A stretch of 64,000 bases of DNA. Source: Streptomyces sp. QL37 (GTDB lineage Bacteria; Actinomycetota; Actinomycetes; Streptomycetales; Streptomycetaceae). The notes beneath the pieces are model-generated. The model had not been told where the DNA came from and did not search any database. It saw nothing but the letters and a program-made list of their open reading frames with translations. This document shows positions 49,247 to 60,550 of the stretch, piece after piece. The position numbers were made by a program, and so were the translations under genes. Position 1 is the stretch's first letter. Every line of letters starts with the position of its first letter. Location of the stretch: contig NZ_PTJS01000001.1 in assembly GCF_002941025.1 (NCBI RefSeq), forward strand, positions 3,038,001 through 3,102,000. The letters run 5' to 3'.

Positions 49247-50695
49247 ATGCGTTCCCACCTGCTCAACCACACGACGGCGGAGGACTACCGTCGCTCCGTC
49301 ACCGCGGGAGTCGAACAGGTCGCGGCCAGACTCGCCTCCACCGAGCAGCCGTTCACCGGCATCGGCGTCGAGGCACTCGCCCCCGTCGTCGACGCCATCG
49401 ACCTCGACCGGCCGCTCGGCGACACGGCTGCCGCCCTGGACGAGCTCGGCGAGGTCTACCTCCGCGACGCCGTGTACTTCCACCACCCCCGCTATCTCGC
49501 CCACCTCAACTGCCCGGTGGTCATCCCCGCCGTGGTCGGCGAGGCCGTGCTCTCCGCGGTCAACTCCTCCCTGGACACCTGGGACCAGAGCGCGGGCGGC
49601 ACGCTGATCGAGCGCCGGCTGATCGACTGGACGGCCGCCCGCATCGGCCTCGGCCCGGCGGCGGACGGCGTCTTCACCAGCGGTGGCACACAGTCCAACC
49701 TGCAGGCGCTGCTGCTGGCCCGCGAGGAGACCAAACTCCGCCCCGAGGAGTGCACCCGGCTGCGGATCCTCACCTCCGAGTGCAGCCACTTCAGCGTCCA
49801 GAAGTCGGCCAAACTCCTCGGCCTGGGCGCCGACTCCGTCGTGTCCGTCCCCGTCGACCGCGAGAAGCGCATGCGGACCGTGGCGCTGGCCGCGGCACTC
49901 GAACGCTGCGAGTCCGAGGGCACCGTGCCGATGGCGGTCGTCGCCACCGCGGGCACCACGGACTTCGGCTCGATCGACCCGCTGCCCGAGATCGCCGCGC
50001 TCTGCGAGCGGTACGCGACCTGGATGCACGTCGACGCCGCCTACGGCTGCGGACTGCTGGCCTCGCCCACCCGGCGCGCACTCGTCGACGGCATCGAGCG
50101 CGCCGACTCGGTCACCGTGGACTACCACAAGTCCTTCTTCCAGCCCGTGAGTTCATCCGCCGTGCTGGTCCGCGACCGGGCGACGCTGCGCCATGCGACG
50201 TATCACGCGGAGTACCTCAACCCGGAGCGCACCGTCGAGGAACGCATCCCCAACCAGGTGGACAAGTCCCTTCAGACCACGCGCAGGTTCGACGCGCTCA
50301 AACTGTGGATGACGCTCCGCACCATGGGCGCGGACGGTGTCGGTGAGCTGTTCGACGAGGTGTGCGAGCGGGCCGCCGAGGGCTGGCGGCTGCTGGCCGC
50401 CGACCCGCGCTTCGACGTCGTGGTGCGGCCCCGGCTGTCCACCCTGGTGTTCCGCTACGTCCCGTCCCACGCCAGGACGGCCGCCGACATCGACCGGGCC
50501 AACCTCCACGCCCGCAAGGCCCTCTTCGCCTCGGGTGAGGCCGTGGTCGCGGGCACGAAGGTCGGCGACAGCCAGTACCTGAAATTCACCCTGCTCAACC
50601 CCGAGACGACCGCGGCCGACATCTCCGCGGTCCTCGACCTGATCGCCGGCCACGCCGAGCAGTACCTGGGAGAGTCCCTTGACCGCGCTTCCTGA
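49247..50695 (+). CDS. desA: Lysine decarboxylase DesA (PLP-dependent)
   Basis: 482 aa group II decarboxylase. Signals: [47 protein letters not shown], and the PLP lysine Lys295 in [10 protein letters not shown]. It converts lysine to cadaverine, the backbone of desferrioxamines. The 3' end overlaps the desB start by 17 nt. Start ATG after GGGAGG. Confidence 0.95.
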   Translation: MRSHLLNHTTAEDYRRSVTAGVEQVAARLASTEQPFTGIGVEALAPVVDAIDLDRPLGDTAAALDELGEVYLRDAVYFHHPRYLAHLNCPVVIPAVVGEAVLSAVNSSLDTWDQSAGGTLIERRLIDWTAARIGLGPAADGVFTSGGTQSNLQALLLAREETKLRPEECTRLRILTSECSHFSVQKSAKLLGLGADSVVSVPVDREKRMRTVALAAALERCESEGTVPMAVVATAGTTDFGSIDPLPEIAALCERYATWMHVDAAYGCGLLASPTRRALVDGIERADSVTVDYHKSFFQPVSSSAVLVRDRATLRHATYHAEYLNPERTVEERIPNQVDKSLQTTRRFDALKLWMTLRTMGADGVGELFDEVCERAAEGWRLLAADPRFDVVVRPRLSTLVFRYVPSHARTAADIDRANLHARKALFASGEAVVAGTKVGDSQYLKFTLLNPETTAADISAVLDLIAGHAEQYLGESLDRAS

Positions 50696-51965
50696 GCCCC
50701 TCGCCGCCCCGTACGACTTCATCGGGATCGGACTCGGCCCGTTCAACCTCGGACTCGCCTGCCTGACCGAGCCCGTCGAGGAGCTGAACGGGCTGTTCCT
50801 GGAGTCCAAGCCGGACTTCGAGTGGCACTCCGGGATGTTCCTCGAAGGAGCCCACCTCCAGACGCCGTTCATGTCGGACCTGGTGACGATGGCCGACCCG
50901 ACCAGCCCGTACTCCTTCCTGAACTACCTGAAGGAGCGGGGCAGGCTCTACTCGTTCTACATCCGGGAGAACTTCTACCCGCTGCGCACCGAGTACAACG
51001 ACTACTGCCGGTGGGCGGCGGCCAAGCTGAGCAGCGTCCGTTTCAAGCAGACCGTGCAGTCGGTTACGTACGACGAGGGTGACGGTCTGTACACCGTCCG
51101 CACCGCCGACAGCGCCTTCCGCGCCCGTCACCTCGTCCTGGGCACCGGCACCCCGCCGCACGTCCCGGAGGCCTGCCGGGGCCTGGGCGGCGACTTCCTG
51201 CACAACTCCCGCTATCTCCAGGAGAAGGCGAGACTGCAGGCCAAGAGGTCCATCACGCTGGTGGGCAGCGGGCAGAGCGCGGCGGAGATCTACTACGACC
51301 TGCTCTCCGAGATCGACGTGCACGGCTACCGGCTGAACTGGGTGACGCGCTCCCCCCGTTTCTTCCCGCTGGAGTACACCAAGCTCACGCTGGAGATGAC
51401 CTCACCGGAGTACGTGGACTACTTCCACGCGCTGCCGGAGGAGACGCGCTACCGGCTGGAGTCCGGCCAGAAGGGCCTCTTCAAGGGCATCGACGGCGAG
51501 CTGATCGACTCGATCTTCGACCTGCTCTACCAGAAGAACCTGCCGGGCCCCGTCCCCACCCGTCTGCTCACCAACTCCTCGCTGAACAGCGCGCGTTACG
51601 AGGAGTCCACCGGCACGTACACGCTGGGCCTCCGCCAGGAGGAGCAGGGCAGGGACTACGAGCTCGACAGCGAGGGCCTGATCCTCGCCACCGGCTACCG
51701 GTATGCCCCGCCGGCCTTCCTGGAGCCCGTCACCGACCGGATCCGGCACGACTCCCGGGGCCGTTTCGACGTGGCCCGCAACTACAGCATCGACACCACC
51801 GGGCGCGGGATCTTCCTGCAGAACGCCGGGGTGCACACCCACTCGATCACCTCGCCCGACCTGGGCATGGGTGCCTACCGCAACGCGTACATCATCGGCG
51901 AACTCCTCGGCCGTGAGTACTACCCGGTCGAGAAGTCCGTCGCCTTCCAGGAGTTCGCCGCATGA
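50679..51965 (+). CDS. desB: Cadaverine N-monooxygenase DesB
   Basis: 428 aa, TTG start overlapping desA. FAD motif [14 protein letters not shown], then W-H-S-G-M-F-L-E, the NADPH motif [11 protein letters not shown] and the C-terminal A-T-G-Y-R-Y are those of lysine/ornithine N-hydroxylases. It hydroxylates cadaverine to N-hydroxycadaverine. The desC ATG overlaps its stop. Confidence 0.94.
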   Translation: MTALPEPLAAPYDFIGIGLGPFNLGLACLTEPVEELNGLFLESKPDFEWHSGMFLEGAHLQTPFMSDLVTMADPTSPYSFLNYLKERGRLYSFYIRENFYPLRTEYNDYCRWAAAKLSSVRFKQTVQSVTYDEGDGLYTVRTADSAFRARHLVLGTGTPPHVPEACRGLGGDFLHNSRYLQEKARLQAKRSITLVGSGQSAAEIYYDLLSEIDVHGYRLNWVTRSPRFFPLEYTKLTLEMTSPEYVDYFHALPEETRYRLESGQKGLFKGIDGELIDSIFDLLYQKNLPGPVPTRLLTNSSLNSARYEESTGTYTLGLRQEEQGRDYELDSEGLILATGYRYAPPAFLEPVTDRIRHDSRGRFDVARNYSIDTTGRGIFLQNAGVHTHSITSPDLGMGAYRNAYIIGELLGREYYPVEKSVAFQEFAA

Positions 51966-52537
51966 CCAGCACGAAACCCCACGGGACGTTCACCGTCCGC
52001 CCCATGGACCTCTCCCCCGGCCGGGCGGGCCGGAGGTCCGACACGGAACTGGTGCACGAGTGGGTCACCCACCCCAGGGCGGCCTTCTGGATGATGGGCG
52101 ACGCCCGGCTGGAGGACGTCGAGCGGGAGTACATGGCGATAGCCGCCCACCCGCACCACGACGCCTTCATCGGGCTGCACGACGGCCGGCCCGCCTTCCT
52201 GATGGAGCGCTACGACCCCACCGAGGTCGAGCTCAAGGGGCTGTACGAGGCGGAGCCCGGCGACGTCGGGATGCACTTCCTGGTCGCCCCGCCCGAGACC
52301 CCGGTGCACGGCTTCACCCGGGCCGTGATCACCAGCGTCATGGAGACCCTGTTCGCCGATCCGCAGGTCCGCAGGGTCGTCGTCGAACCCGACGTCACCA
52401 ACACCGCGGTGCAGGCGCTGAACGAGGCGGTCGGCTTCGAGGTGGTCCGCGAGATCACCAAGCCGGAGAAACAAGCCCTGCTCAGCACCTGCACCCGCGA
52501 GCAGTTCGAGGCCGCGACCACTGGAGCCGACCGATGA
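51962..52537 (+). CDS. desC: Acyl-CoA:N-hydroxycadaverine acyltransferase DesC (GNAT)
   Basis: 191 aa of the IucB/RhbD GNAT type. It has [26 protein letters not shown] and [16 protein letters not shown], the last around the acyl-CoA site. It acylates N-hydroxycadaverine with succinyl-CoA (or acetyl-CoA) to make the hydroxamates. It overlaps both neighbours by 4 nt. Confidence 0.94.
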   Translation: MTSTKPHGTFTVRPMDLSPGRAGRRSDTELVHEWVTHPRAAFWMMGDARLEDVEREYMAIAAHPHHDAFIGLHDGRPAFLMERYDPTEVELKGLYEAEPGDVGMHFLVAPPETPVHGFTRAVITSVMETLFADPQVRRVVVEPDVTNTAVQALNEAVGFEVVREITKPEKQALLSTCTREQFEAATTGADR

Positions 52538-54324
52538 CCGACCGCACCACCCTCACCACCACCGCAGCCGTCGACCACCTGACCCCGGAGCGCTGGGCCG
52601 TCGCCAACCGGCTGCTGATCCGCAAGGCGCTGGCCGAGTTCTCCCACGAACGGCTGCTGGTCCCGGTCCCGCTCGGCGACGGCGGCTACAGCGTGCGCGG
52701 TGACGACGGGGCGGTCGAGTACCGCTTCGCCGCCCGCCGCTTCGCACTGGACCACTGGCAGGTGGACGCCGGATCGATCACGCGCCGCCGGCACGGCTCG
52801 GACCTGCCGCTGGACGCGCTGGAGTTCTTCGTCGAGCTGCGCTCCACGCTGGGCCTGTCGGCGGAGATCCTTCCCGTCTATCTGGAGGAGATCTCCTCCA
52901 CGCTGGCCGGAACCGCGTACAAACTGACCAAGGAACCGACCACCGCCGCAGAGCTCGCCGTGGCCGGTTTCCAGGCCGTCGAGACGGGAATGACCGAGGG
53001 GCACCCGTGCTTTGTCGCCAACAACGGGCGGCTCGGCTTCGGGGTCGACGAATACCGCGCGTACGCCCCCGAGGCGGCGACCGGAATCAACCTGGTCTGG
53101 CTGGCCGCACGGCGCGAACGCGCCACCTTCACCGCGGGTGCCGGGCTGGACTACTCCACCCTCGTCGCCGGCGAGCTGAGCGAGGCGACCCTCGGCAGGT
53201 TCTCGGCGCGGATGACGGACCTCGGGCTCGACCTCGACGACTACCTGCTGATCCCCGTCCACCCCTGGCAGTGGTGGAACAAGCTCGCCGTCACCTTCGC
53301 CGGGGAGGTGGCCCAGCGGCACCTGGTCTGCTTGGGCGAGGGCGAGGACGCCTATCTGGCCCAGCAGTCGATCCGGACCTTCTTCAATGCCGACCACCCC
53401 GAGAAGCACTACGTGAAGACGGCGCTGTCCGTGCTGAACATGGGCTTCATGCGGGGGCTCTCCGCCTCGTACATGGAGGCGACCCCCGCGATCAACGACT
53501 GGCTGGCCGGTCTGATCGAGCGCGACGAACTGCTGCGCGGGGCCGGTTTCTCGATCATCCGGGAGCGGGCGGCCATCGGCTACCACCACCGGACCTACGA
53601 GGCGGCGACCACCAAGGGTTCCCCGTACCTGAAGATGCTCGCCGCGCTCTGGCGGGAGAGCCCGGTCCCGTCCCTGGCCGAGGGCGAGCGGCTCGCGACG
53701 ATGGCCTCGCTCATCCACACCGATGCCGGGGGCCACTCGGTGGCGGGCGCGCTGATCGCCGAGTCGGGGCTCGCCCCGGCCGACTGGCTGCGGCGGTACC
53801 TGGACGCGTACCTGGTGCCGGTGCTGCACAGCTTCTACGCGTACGACCTGGTGTTCATGCCGCACGGCGAGAACGTGATCCTGGTGATCGAGGACGGCGT
53901 GGTGCGCCGGACGATCTTCAAGGACATCGCCGAGGAGATCGCGGTCATGGACCCGGACGCGGTCCTGCCGCCCCAGGTCGAGCGGATCCGCGCGGACGTC
54001 CCCGAGGACATGAAGCTGCTGTCGGTCCTCACCGACGTCTTCGACTGCTTCTTCCGCTTCCTGGCGGCGGACCTGGCCACGGAGGGGGTCCTCGGCGAGG
54101 AGGCCTTCTGGCGGACGGTCGCCGCGTGCGTGAGGGGCTACCAGGACTCCGTGCCGTACCTCGCCGACAAGTTCGAGCAGTACGACATGTTCACCGAGGA
54201 GTTCGCGCTCTCCTGCCTGAACCGGCTGCAGCTGCGTGACAACCAGCAGATGGTCGACCTGGAGGACCCGGCGGGCGCGCTCCAGCTGACCGGAAGGCTG
54301 CGGAACCCGATCGCGGGTTACTGA
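52534..54324 (+). CDS. desD: Desferrioxamine synthetase DesD (NIS synthetase)
   Basis: 596 aa, IucA/IucC family. Conserved segments: G-H-P-C-F-V-A-N-N-G-R-L-G-F (the N-terminal Gly/His loop), I-P-V-H-P-W-Q-W, K-T-A-L-S-V-L-N-M-G, H-G-E-N-V-I-L-V in the ATP-binding part and F-K-D-I-A-E-E. It joins three hydroxamate units and cyclises them to desferrioxamine E with ATP. The start at 52534 overlaps desC. Last des gene; a terminator follows. Confidence 0.95.
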   Translation: MTDRTTLTTTAAVDHLTPERWAVANRLLIRKALAEFSHERLLVPVPLGDGGYSVRGDDGAVEYRFAARRFALDHWQVDAGSITRRRHGSDLPLDALEFFVELRSTLGLSAEILPVYLEEISSTLAGTAYKLTKEPTTAAELAVAGFQAVETGMTEGHPCFVANNGRLGFGVDEYRAYAPEAATGINLVWLAARRERATFTAGAGLDYSTLVAGELSEATLGRFSARMTDLGLDLDDYLLIPVHPWQWWNKLAVTFAGEVAQRHLVCLGEGEDAYLAQQSIRTFFNADHPEKHYVKTALSVLNMGFMRGLSASYMEATPAINDWLAGLIERDELLRGAGFSIIRERAAIGYHHRTYEAATTKGSPYLKMLAALWRESPVPSLAEGERLATMASLIHTDAGGHSVAGALIAESGLAPADWLRRYLDAYLVPVLHSFYAYDLVFMPHGENVILVIEDGVVRRTIFKDIAEEIAVMDPDAVLPPQVERIRADVPEDMKLLSVLTDVFDCFFRFLAADLATEGVLGEEAFWRTVAACVRGYQDSVPYLADKFEQYDMFTEEFALSCLNRLQLRDNQQMVDLEDPAGALQLTGRLRNPIAGY

Positions 54325-54378
54325 GCCCTGACGATGAGAACGTAACGGACATTCCCCTCACAACAACCTCGCAGGATG

Positions 54379-54408
54379 AGAAATCTGCCCGATATCGGGC
54401 AGATTTCT
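54379..54408. terminator. 30-bp perfect palindrome after desD
   Basis: AGAAATCTGCCCGAT and its exact complement ATCGGGCAGATTTCT abut with no spacer. The resulting hairpin (effective loop of a few bases) ends the des operon; a short T-rich run lies in the right arm. Confidence 0.85.
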
Positions 54409-54442
54409 TGCGTAGCGCCGTCGATCCACGCAATATCGACGA

Positions 54443-54718
54443 GTGCTCGAACACCGCCCCACGCATGACGACCTCATCGACCACCTCGTGCGCTCCACCG
54501 CGCTCCAGCGCGGCGAGGCCGCCAGGGTGATCCTCGACGTGCTGGCGTACTTCGACGAGACGACGGAGGCCTTCGTCCGGCGCCGCCACCGCGAACTGCA
54601 GTCCGGCGGCCTGGTGAACACGGAGATCTTCGAGCGGATCGCGGCCGAGCTGCCGCACCGCGCGGTGGCGCCGCAGGAGCTCTCGCTCCGCCAGCTGCGC
54701 CGCATCGTCTACGGCTGA
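54443..54718 (+). CDS. Small conserved hypothetical protein
   Basis: 91 aa, GTG start. All helical and charged: L-I-D-H-L-V-R-S-T-A-L, E-A-A-R-V-I-L-D-V-L-A-Y-F and F-V-R-R-R-H-R-E-L-Q. No membrane segment or signal peptide. I recall a similar small gene between desD and glmS in other streptomycetes but cannot name a family. Function unknown. Confidence 0.65.
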   Translation: MLEHRPTHDDLIDHLVRSTALQRGEAARVILDVLAYFDETTEAFVRRRHRELQSGGLVNTEIFERIAAELPHRAVAPQELSLRQLRRIVYG

Positions 54719-54767
54719 GCGGGACGGGCACCGGACTTTTTTGTACGTCGATGGAGGGCAGGGACCC

Positions 54768-56597
<1,830 letters not shown>

Positions 56598-56618
56598 CGA
56601 CACCGCCCCTCCCCGCGC

Positions 56619-56653
56619 GGAAAGGCCCCTGACGCGGCGTCAGGGGCCTTTCC
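56619..56653. terminator. Strong stem-loop after glmS
   Basis: GGAAAGGCCCCTGACG (56619-56634), loop CGG, and CGTCAGGGGCCTTTCC (56638-56653) form a perfect 16-bp stem. It lies between the convergent glmS and universal stress protein genes and works in both directions. Confidence 0.9.
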
Positions 56654-56669
56654 GTGCGTTCGGGGGCGC

Positions 56670-57191
56670 TCAGGGGATGACGATGACCGGCCGCTGGGCG
56701 CGGCGCGCGAGACGGCCGGCCACGGAGCCGAAGATGCGGCCCACGATGCCGTGCGTCGAGCCGACGACGATCGCGTCGGCGGAATACTCGCGGCCGACCT
56801 CCTCCAGCTCGTGGCAGATGTCCCCGCCGCGCTCCACGAGCACCCAGGGCACTTCGGCGAGATAGTCGGCGCAGGCGAGCTCCAGGCCGAGGACCTCGGT
56901 GCGGTGGTCGGGGACGTCGACGAAGACGGGCGGCTCGCAGCCGGCCCAGACGGTGGTCGGCAGCCGGTTGGCCACATGGACGATGATCAGTCCGGAGCCG
57001 TGCCGGTTCGCCATCCCGATGGCGTACGCGAGGGCTCGTTCGCTGGACATGGAGCCGTCGAAACCGACCACGACGCCATGCCGGAAGGCGGGATCGCAGG
57101 AAGGGCGCGACTCTCCGACCGTCTGCGGTTCCGACCCGGGGTCGGCTACCTGCTTGCGGTCTGCGGGTTCAGGGATTTCGTGACCGGCCAT
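56670..57191 (-). CDS. Universal stress protein (UspA family)
   Basis: 173 aa from the ATG at 57191 (M-A-G-H-E-I-P). After a 40-residue polar N-terminus, V-V-V-G-F-D-G-S opens the USP fold; A-D-A-I-V-V-G-S-T-H-G and G-S-V-A-G-R-L-A-R-R-A-Q-R-P-V-I-V-I-P give the ATP-binding G-x2-G-x9-G(S/T) type end. Cytoplasmic single-domain member; role in stress survival inferred from the family. Confidence 0.9.
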   Translation of the reverse strand: MAGHEIPEPADRKQVADPGSEPQTVGESRPSCDPAFRHGVVVGFDGSMSSERALAYAIGMANRHGSGLIIVHVANRLPTTVWAGCEPPVFVDVPDHRTEVLGLELACADYLAEVPWVLVERGGDICHELEEVGREYSADAIVVGSTHGIVGRIFGSVAGRLARRAQRPVIVIP

Positions 57192-58017
57192 CGGTGTCTC
57201 GGCGAAGAGAGTCCTCGTGAGGAGGGAGCGGTTTGGAGGTGTACCTGCGCGCGGTGGAGCTGTGTCCGGGAAACATCTTCCCAACCCCTTACCCCCAAGG
57301 GTACGGCGCCACTCCTCCGCTGCCCAGCGCTCACACATCGCGGGCGGCGATGGAGGGAGCATGCCGGAGAGTGCCCCGATATGGCAATGCCGGTTGCGTC
57401 GTACATCCAGCTCGTGGACGCTTCGACGGGTTCCGGTCACGGTGTCCGGCCGACGCTCTCCATGATCCGGGCGAGGCGGCCGAATGTGCCACCCGCCCCT
57501 CCGGCCGGGGCCGTCACGCCCCGCCATCATGCAATTGCACAACGTTCACCCGGAGAGCCCGGACGGGCCCCAGAGGCCCCAGAGGCGCGTGGGGGCTCCT
57601 GCGAACAGGGGGCGTACGCCGGTCGCATGACTGGATTACGCACACACAACCATCGTTTTTCAGCCAACTTCTGCACCACCCCGTTCCCTTGGGGTCACAG
57701 GCGCCCAACCCACGCGCCACCAGGCAGGAATAGACCGCGCGGTACGCTTTGACCCTATGGGGACGGGCCATGATCGCCATGCGCACTTCCCTGTGGGGGC
57801 TCACGGGTGAAACGCTTCGTGATCGAACGCTTCGCGCCAGGTTGCCTTGTCGACATAGTGCCGGTGGGGGAACGTGTCACGTCGGGACCACGGGACGCAG
57901 TAGATTCGATCTTGAGTGTCGAGGACTGGGGACGCGTGCGAGACCGAGGGGAAACGTGCAGGAGCGACAGGCCCGTAAGGACCAGGAAGACGCGAACACC
58001 GAGGGGGGCTTAGCGTC
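57192..58017. other. Long leader/promoter region of adpA
   Basis: 826 nt without a supported gene. Long upstream regions with several regulator sites are usual for adpA. Visible structure: CCAACCCCTTACCCCC with AAGGGTACGG near 57280-57305, an ACCCC/GGGGT inverted pair near 57680, and TTGACCC near 57750 as a possible -35. A frame of 68 codons with a GTG start (57807-58013) ends just before adpA but has a weak ribosome binding site; it could be a leader or nothing. Confidence 0.5.
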
Positions 58018-59250
58018 ATGAGCCAGGACTCCGCCACCGCAACGGAGGCGTCACGGAAGCTGACCGGACGGCGACGCCGGGAAGTCGTAGCCGTACTGCT
58101 GTTCAGTGGCGGCCCTATCTTCGAGAGCTCCATTCCGCTCTCAGTTTTCGGAATCGACCGGCAGGACGCGGGCGTTCCGCGCTACCGCCTGCTGGTCTGC
58201 GGGGGCGAGGAAGGACCGCTGCGCACCACCGGCGGGCTCGAACTCAGCGCACCGTACGGCCTGGAGGCGATCAGCAGGGCCGGCACCGTCGTGGTGCCCG
58301 CCTGGCGGTCCATCACCTCCCCGCCGCCCGCGGAGGCCCTGGACGCGCTGCGCCGCGCCCATGAGGAGGGTGCCCGCATCGTCGGACTCTGCACGGGGGC
58401 CTTCGTCCTCGCCGCGGCCGGCCTGCTGGACGGCCGCCCGGCCACCACGCACTGGATGTACGCACCGACGCTGGCCAAGCGCTATCCGTCGGTGCACGTC
58501 GATCCGCGTGAGCTGTTCGTCGACGACGGCGATGTGCTCACCTCGGCCGGGACGGCGGCCGGAATCGATCTGTGCCTCCACATAGTCCGTACCGACCACG
58601 GCACCGAGGCGGCAGGGGCCCTGGCCCGCCGGCTCGTCGTACCGCCGCGGCGCAGCGGCGGCCAGGAGCGCTACCTCGACAGGTCTTTACCCGAGGAGAT
58701 CGGCTCCGACCCGCTCGCCGAGGTCGTGGCCTGGGCGCTGGAGCATCTCCACGAGCAGTTCGACGTGGAGACGCTGGCCGCGCGTGCCTACATGAGCCGG
58801 CGGACCTTCGACCGCAGGTTCCGCTCGCTCACGGGCAGTGCACCGCTCCAGTGGCTCATCACCCAGCGCGTGCTGCAGGCGCAGCGGCTGCTCGAGACCT
58901 CCGACTACTCCGTCGACGAGGTCGCGGGCCGCTGCGGCTTCCGCTCGCCGGTCGCGCTGCGCGGGCACTTCCGCCGCCAGCTGGGCTCCTCCCCCGCCGC
59001 GTACCGGGCCGCCTACCGGGCCCGCCGTCCGCAGGGCGGGGCGTTGGAGAGCGTCACCACGGTGCTGGAGACGTCCGTACCCGTACAGGGCACGGCGTCG
59101 GGCAGGCGGGCCGCCGCGGCGGCCTCGTCCGGCCCGTCGCCGGTCACCGCGACGGCCGCTCCCGGCGGCGCCGCGGACCGCCTCGGACCGGGTCCCGAGG
59201 CGTACGCTCCGGGCCGCCCGGCCCTGCCGGGGCAGCGCAGCGCCCCGTAG
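58018..59250 (+). CDS. adpA: Pleiotropic developmental regulator AdpA (AraC family)
   Basis: 410 aa. The N-terminal DJ-1/PfpI-type dimerisation domain (about residues 25-215) has V-V-P-A-W-R-S and G-L-C-T-G-A-F-V-L-A. The AraC DNA-binding domain (about 235-335) has two helix-turn-helices: L-A-A-R-A-Y-M-S-R-R-T-F-D-R-R-F and V-A-G-R-C-G-F-R-S-P-V-A-L-R-G-H-F. Leu224, between the domains, is a TTA codon, the only in-frame TTA I noticed in this window; in Streptomyces it makes translation depend on bldA tRNA. AdpA activates development and secondary metabolism. The orn gene follows after 10 nt, the conserved neighbour. Confidence 0.97.
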   Translation: MSQDSATATEASRKLTGRRRREVVAVLLFSGGPIFESSIPLSVFGIDRQDAGVPRYRLLVCGGEEGPLRTTGGLELSAPYGLEAISRAGTVVVPAWRSITSPPPAEALDALRRAHEEGARIVGLCTGAFVLAAAGLLDGRPATTHWMYAPTLAKRYPSVHVDPRELFVDDGDVLTSAGTAAGIDLCLHIVRTDHGTEAAGALARRLVVPPRRSGGQERYLDRSLPEEIGSDPLAEVVAWALEHLHEQFDVETLAARAYMSRRTFDRRFRSLTGSAPLQWLITQRVLQAQRLLETSDYSVDEVAGRCGFRSPVALRGHFRRQLGSSPAAYRAAYRARRPQGGALESVTTVLETSVPVQGTASGRRAAAAASSGPSPVTATAAPGGAADRLGPGPEAYAPGRPALPGQRSAP

Positions 59251-59260
59251 GGTAGGGCCC

Positions 59261-59866
59261 ATGAACGACCGTATGGTGTGGATCGACTGCGAGATGACCG
59301 GGCTCTCGCTGACGGACGACGCACTCGTCGAGGTGGCCGCGCTGGTCACCGACTCGGAACTGAACGTGCTCGGCGAAGGGGTGGACATCGTGATCCGCCC
59401 GCCGGACGCGGCCCTGGAGACCATGCCCGAGGTGGTGCGGCAGATGCACACCGCCTCGGGCCTCCTCGACGAGCTGGCCGGGGGCACGACCCTGGCCGAC
59501 GCGGAGGAGCGGGTCATGGCCTACATCCGCGAGCATGTGAAGGAGCCGGGCAAGGCCCCGCTGTGCGGGAACTCGGTCGGCACCGACCGGGGCTTCCTGG
59601 CGCGTGACATGCCGTCGCTGGAGGGCTACCTCCACTACCGGATCGTCGATGTGTCCTCGGTCAAGGAGCTGGCGCGCCGCTGGTACCCGAGGGCGTACTT
59701 CAACAGTCCGGAGAAGAACGGCAACCACCGGGCGCTCGCCGACATCCGCGACTCCATCACGGAGCTGCGCTACTACCGGGACGCGGTCTTCGTGCCGCAG
59801 CCCGGCCCGGACTCGGCCCGCGCCAAGGAGATCGCGGCGCGCCACACACCGGCCGCCGGGCAGTAG
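59261..59866 (+). CDS. orn: Oligoribonuclease
   Basis: 201 aa DEDDh 3'-5' exonuclease. Motif I is W-I-D-C-E-M-T-G-L (Asp and Glu), motif II has D-R-G-F-L-A-R-D, and motif III N-H-R-A-L-A-D-I-R-D-S-I contains the DEDDh His and the last Asp. The start at 59261 (M-N-D-R-M-V-W) follows GGTAGGG. It degrades nanoRNA and pGpG to mononucleotides, and in Streptomyces affects growth and development. The gene lies just after adpA. Confidence 0.96.
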   Translation: MNDRMVWIDCEMTGLSLTDDALVEVAALVTDSELNVLGEGVDIVIRPPDAALETMPEVVRQMHTASGLLDELAGGTTLADAEERVMAYIREHVKEPGKAPLCGNSVGTDRGFLARDMPSLEGYLHYRIVDVSSVKELARRWYPRAYFNSPEKNGNHRALADIRDSITELRYYRDAVFVPQPGPDSARAKEIAARHTPAAGQ

Positions 59867-59992
59867 GCACACACCCGCTGGTCACGGGCCCTCCGGGGCC
59901 CGTGGACCCGCCCCGGAGAACTGGGGCGCGAGCACCCGCTCGGACCCTGTACACTTTTTCTCGGCCGGTCAGTGAAGCGACCGGGCGACATG

Positions 59993-60065
59993 GTGGGTAT
60001 AGCTCAGCTGGCAGAGCACCTGGTTGTGGTCCAGGATGTCGCGGGTTCAAGTCCCGTTACTCACC
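59993..60065 (+). tRNA. tRNA-His (GTG anticodon)
   Basis: 73 nt. Acceptor stem GTGGGTA/TACTCAC with one G-T wobble, D-loop AGCTCAGCTGGCAGAGC, anticodon loop TTGTGGT with anticodon GTG, and T-loop GGGTTCAAGTCCC. G at 59992 can supply the extra G-1 of histidine tRNAs opposite C73. No CCA is encoded. Confidence 0.97.
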
Positions 60066-60074
60066 CTGAACGAT

Positions 60075-60117
60075 TCAGCCCCTGACCTGGGAAAACGGGT
60101 CAGGGGCTGACTCTTTT
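60075..60117 (+). terminator. Intrinsic terminator after tRNA-His
   Basis: TCAGCCCCTGACC (60075-60087) and GGTCAGGGGCTGA (60098-60110) are exact complements, followed by CTCTTTT. This is the best rho-independent terminator of the window. Confidence 0.95.
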
Positions 60118-60550
60118 CCCCTGCGGCGGACATGTGCCGCCCGTCACTTCCGCGGCTCCGTACGCCGCAGGCCGCCCGGTGCGGCCGCCGCGCGGAGCCG
60201 GCGGGCGGGGAGCCCTCCCACCGCCTTCACATGGCGGTCCGTCCGGGTGACACCCGCCACACCGCGCTCCGCGCCGCATGCCGAGCCTCGGACCGGGCAT
60301 CCGGCCTCACGGGCCCTGCCGCGCTATCCCCCGACGCGGCAGGGCCTCGTCGCGCCCGCACGACGGTCACGGTCCCACCGGCATCACCGCCCGGGGCCGC
60401 TGCGCGCCAAAAATCCGCAGCTGTGTGGAAGGCGTGATGGGGGTTCATGCATACGTTCGGGACTCATGGGCACGCGCAGTGCATCCCGAACGAATGGCTG
60501 ACCGAACGAAGCCGACAGGAAGCCACAATGACGCGCGGCAGGTGAAGCAC
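60118..60550. other. 433-nt region before the gas vesicle genes
   Basis: No gene supported. Contains the 9-bp inverted repeat at 60454-60492 and, nearer the gene, the ribosome binding site CAGGTGAAG of gvpO. An in-frame open extension of gvpO upstream from about 60434 covers the inverted repeat and looks like leader sequence. Confidence 0.5.
60454..60492. promoter_or_regulatory. Inverted repeat in the gvp promoter region
   Basis: CGTTCGGGA (60454-60462) and TCCCGAACG (60484-60492) are exact complements separated by 21 nt, with a third partial copy ACCGAACG near 60502. Candidate operator for the gas vesicle operon; the regulator is unknown. Confidence 0.55.

Noticed and set aside
54741..54767. 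Earlier TTG start for glmS
   Set aside because: The enzyme needs Cys directly after Met; only the ATG at 54768 gives it.
57233..57733. 166-codon frame in the adpA upstream region
   Set aside because: No ribosome binding site, low-complexity Arg/Pro/Gly composition, no family; the region is more likely regulatory.
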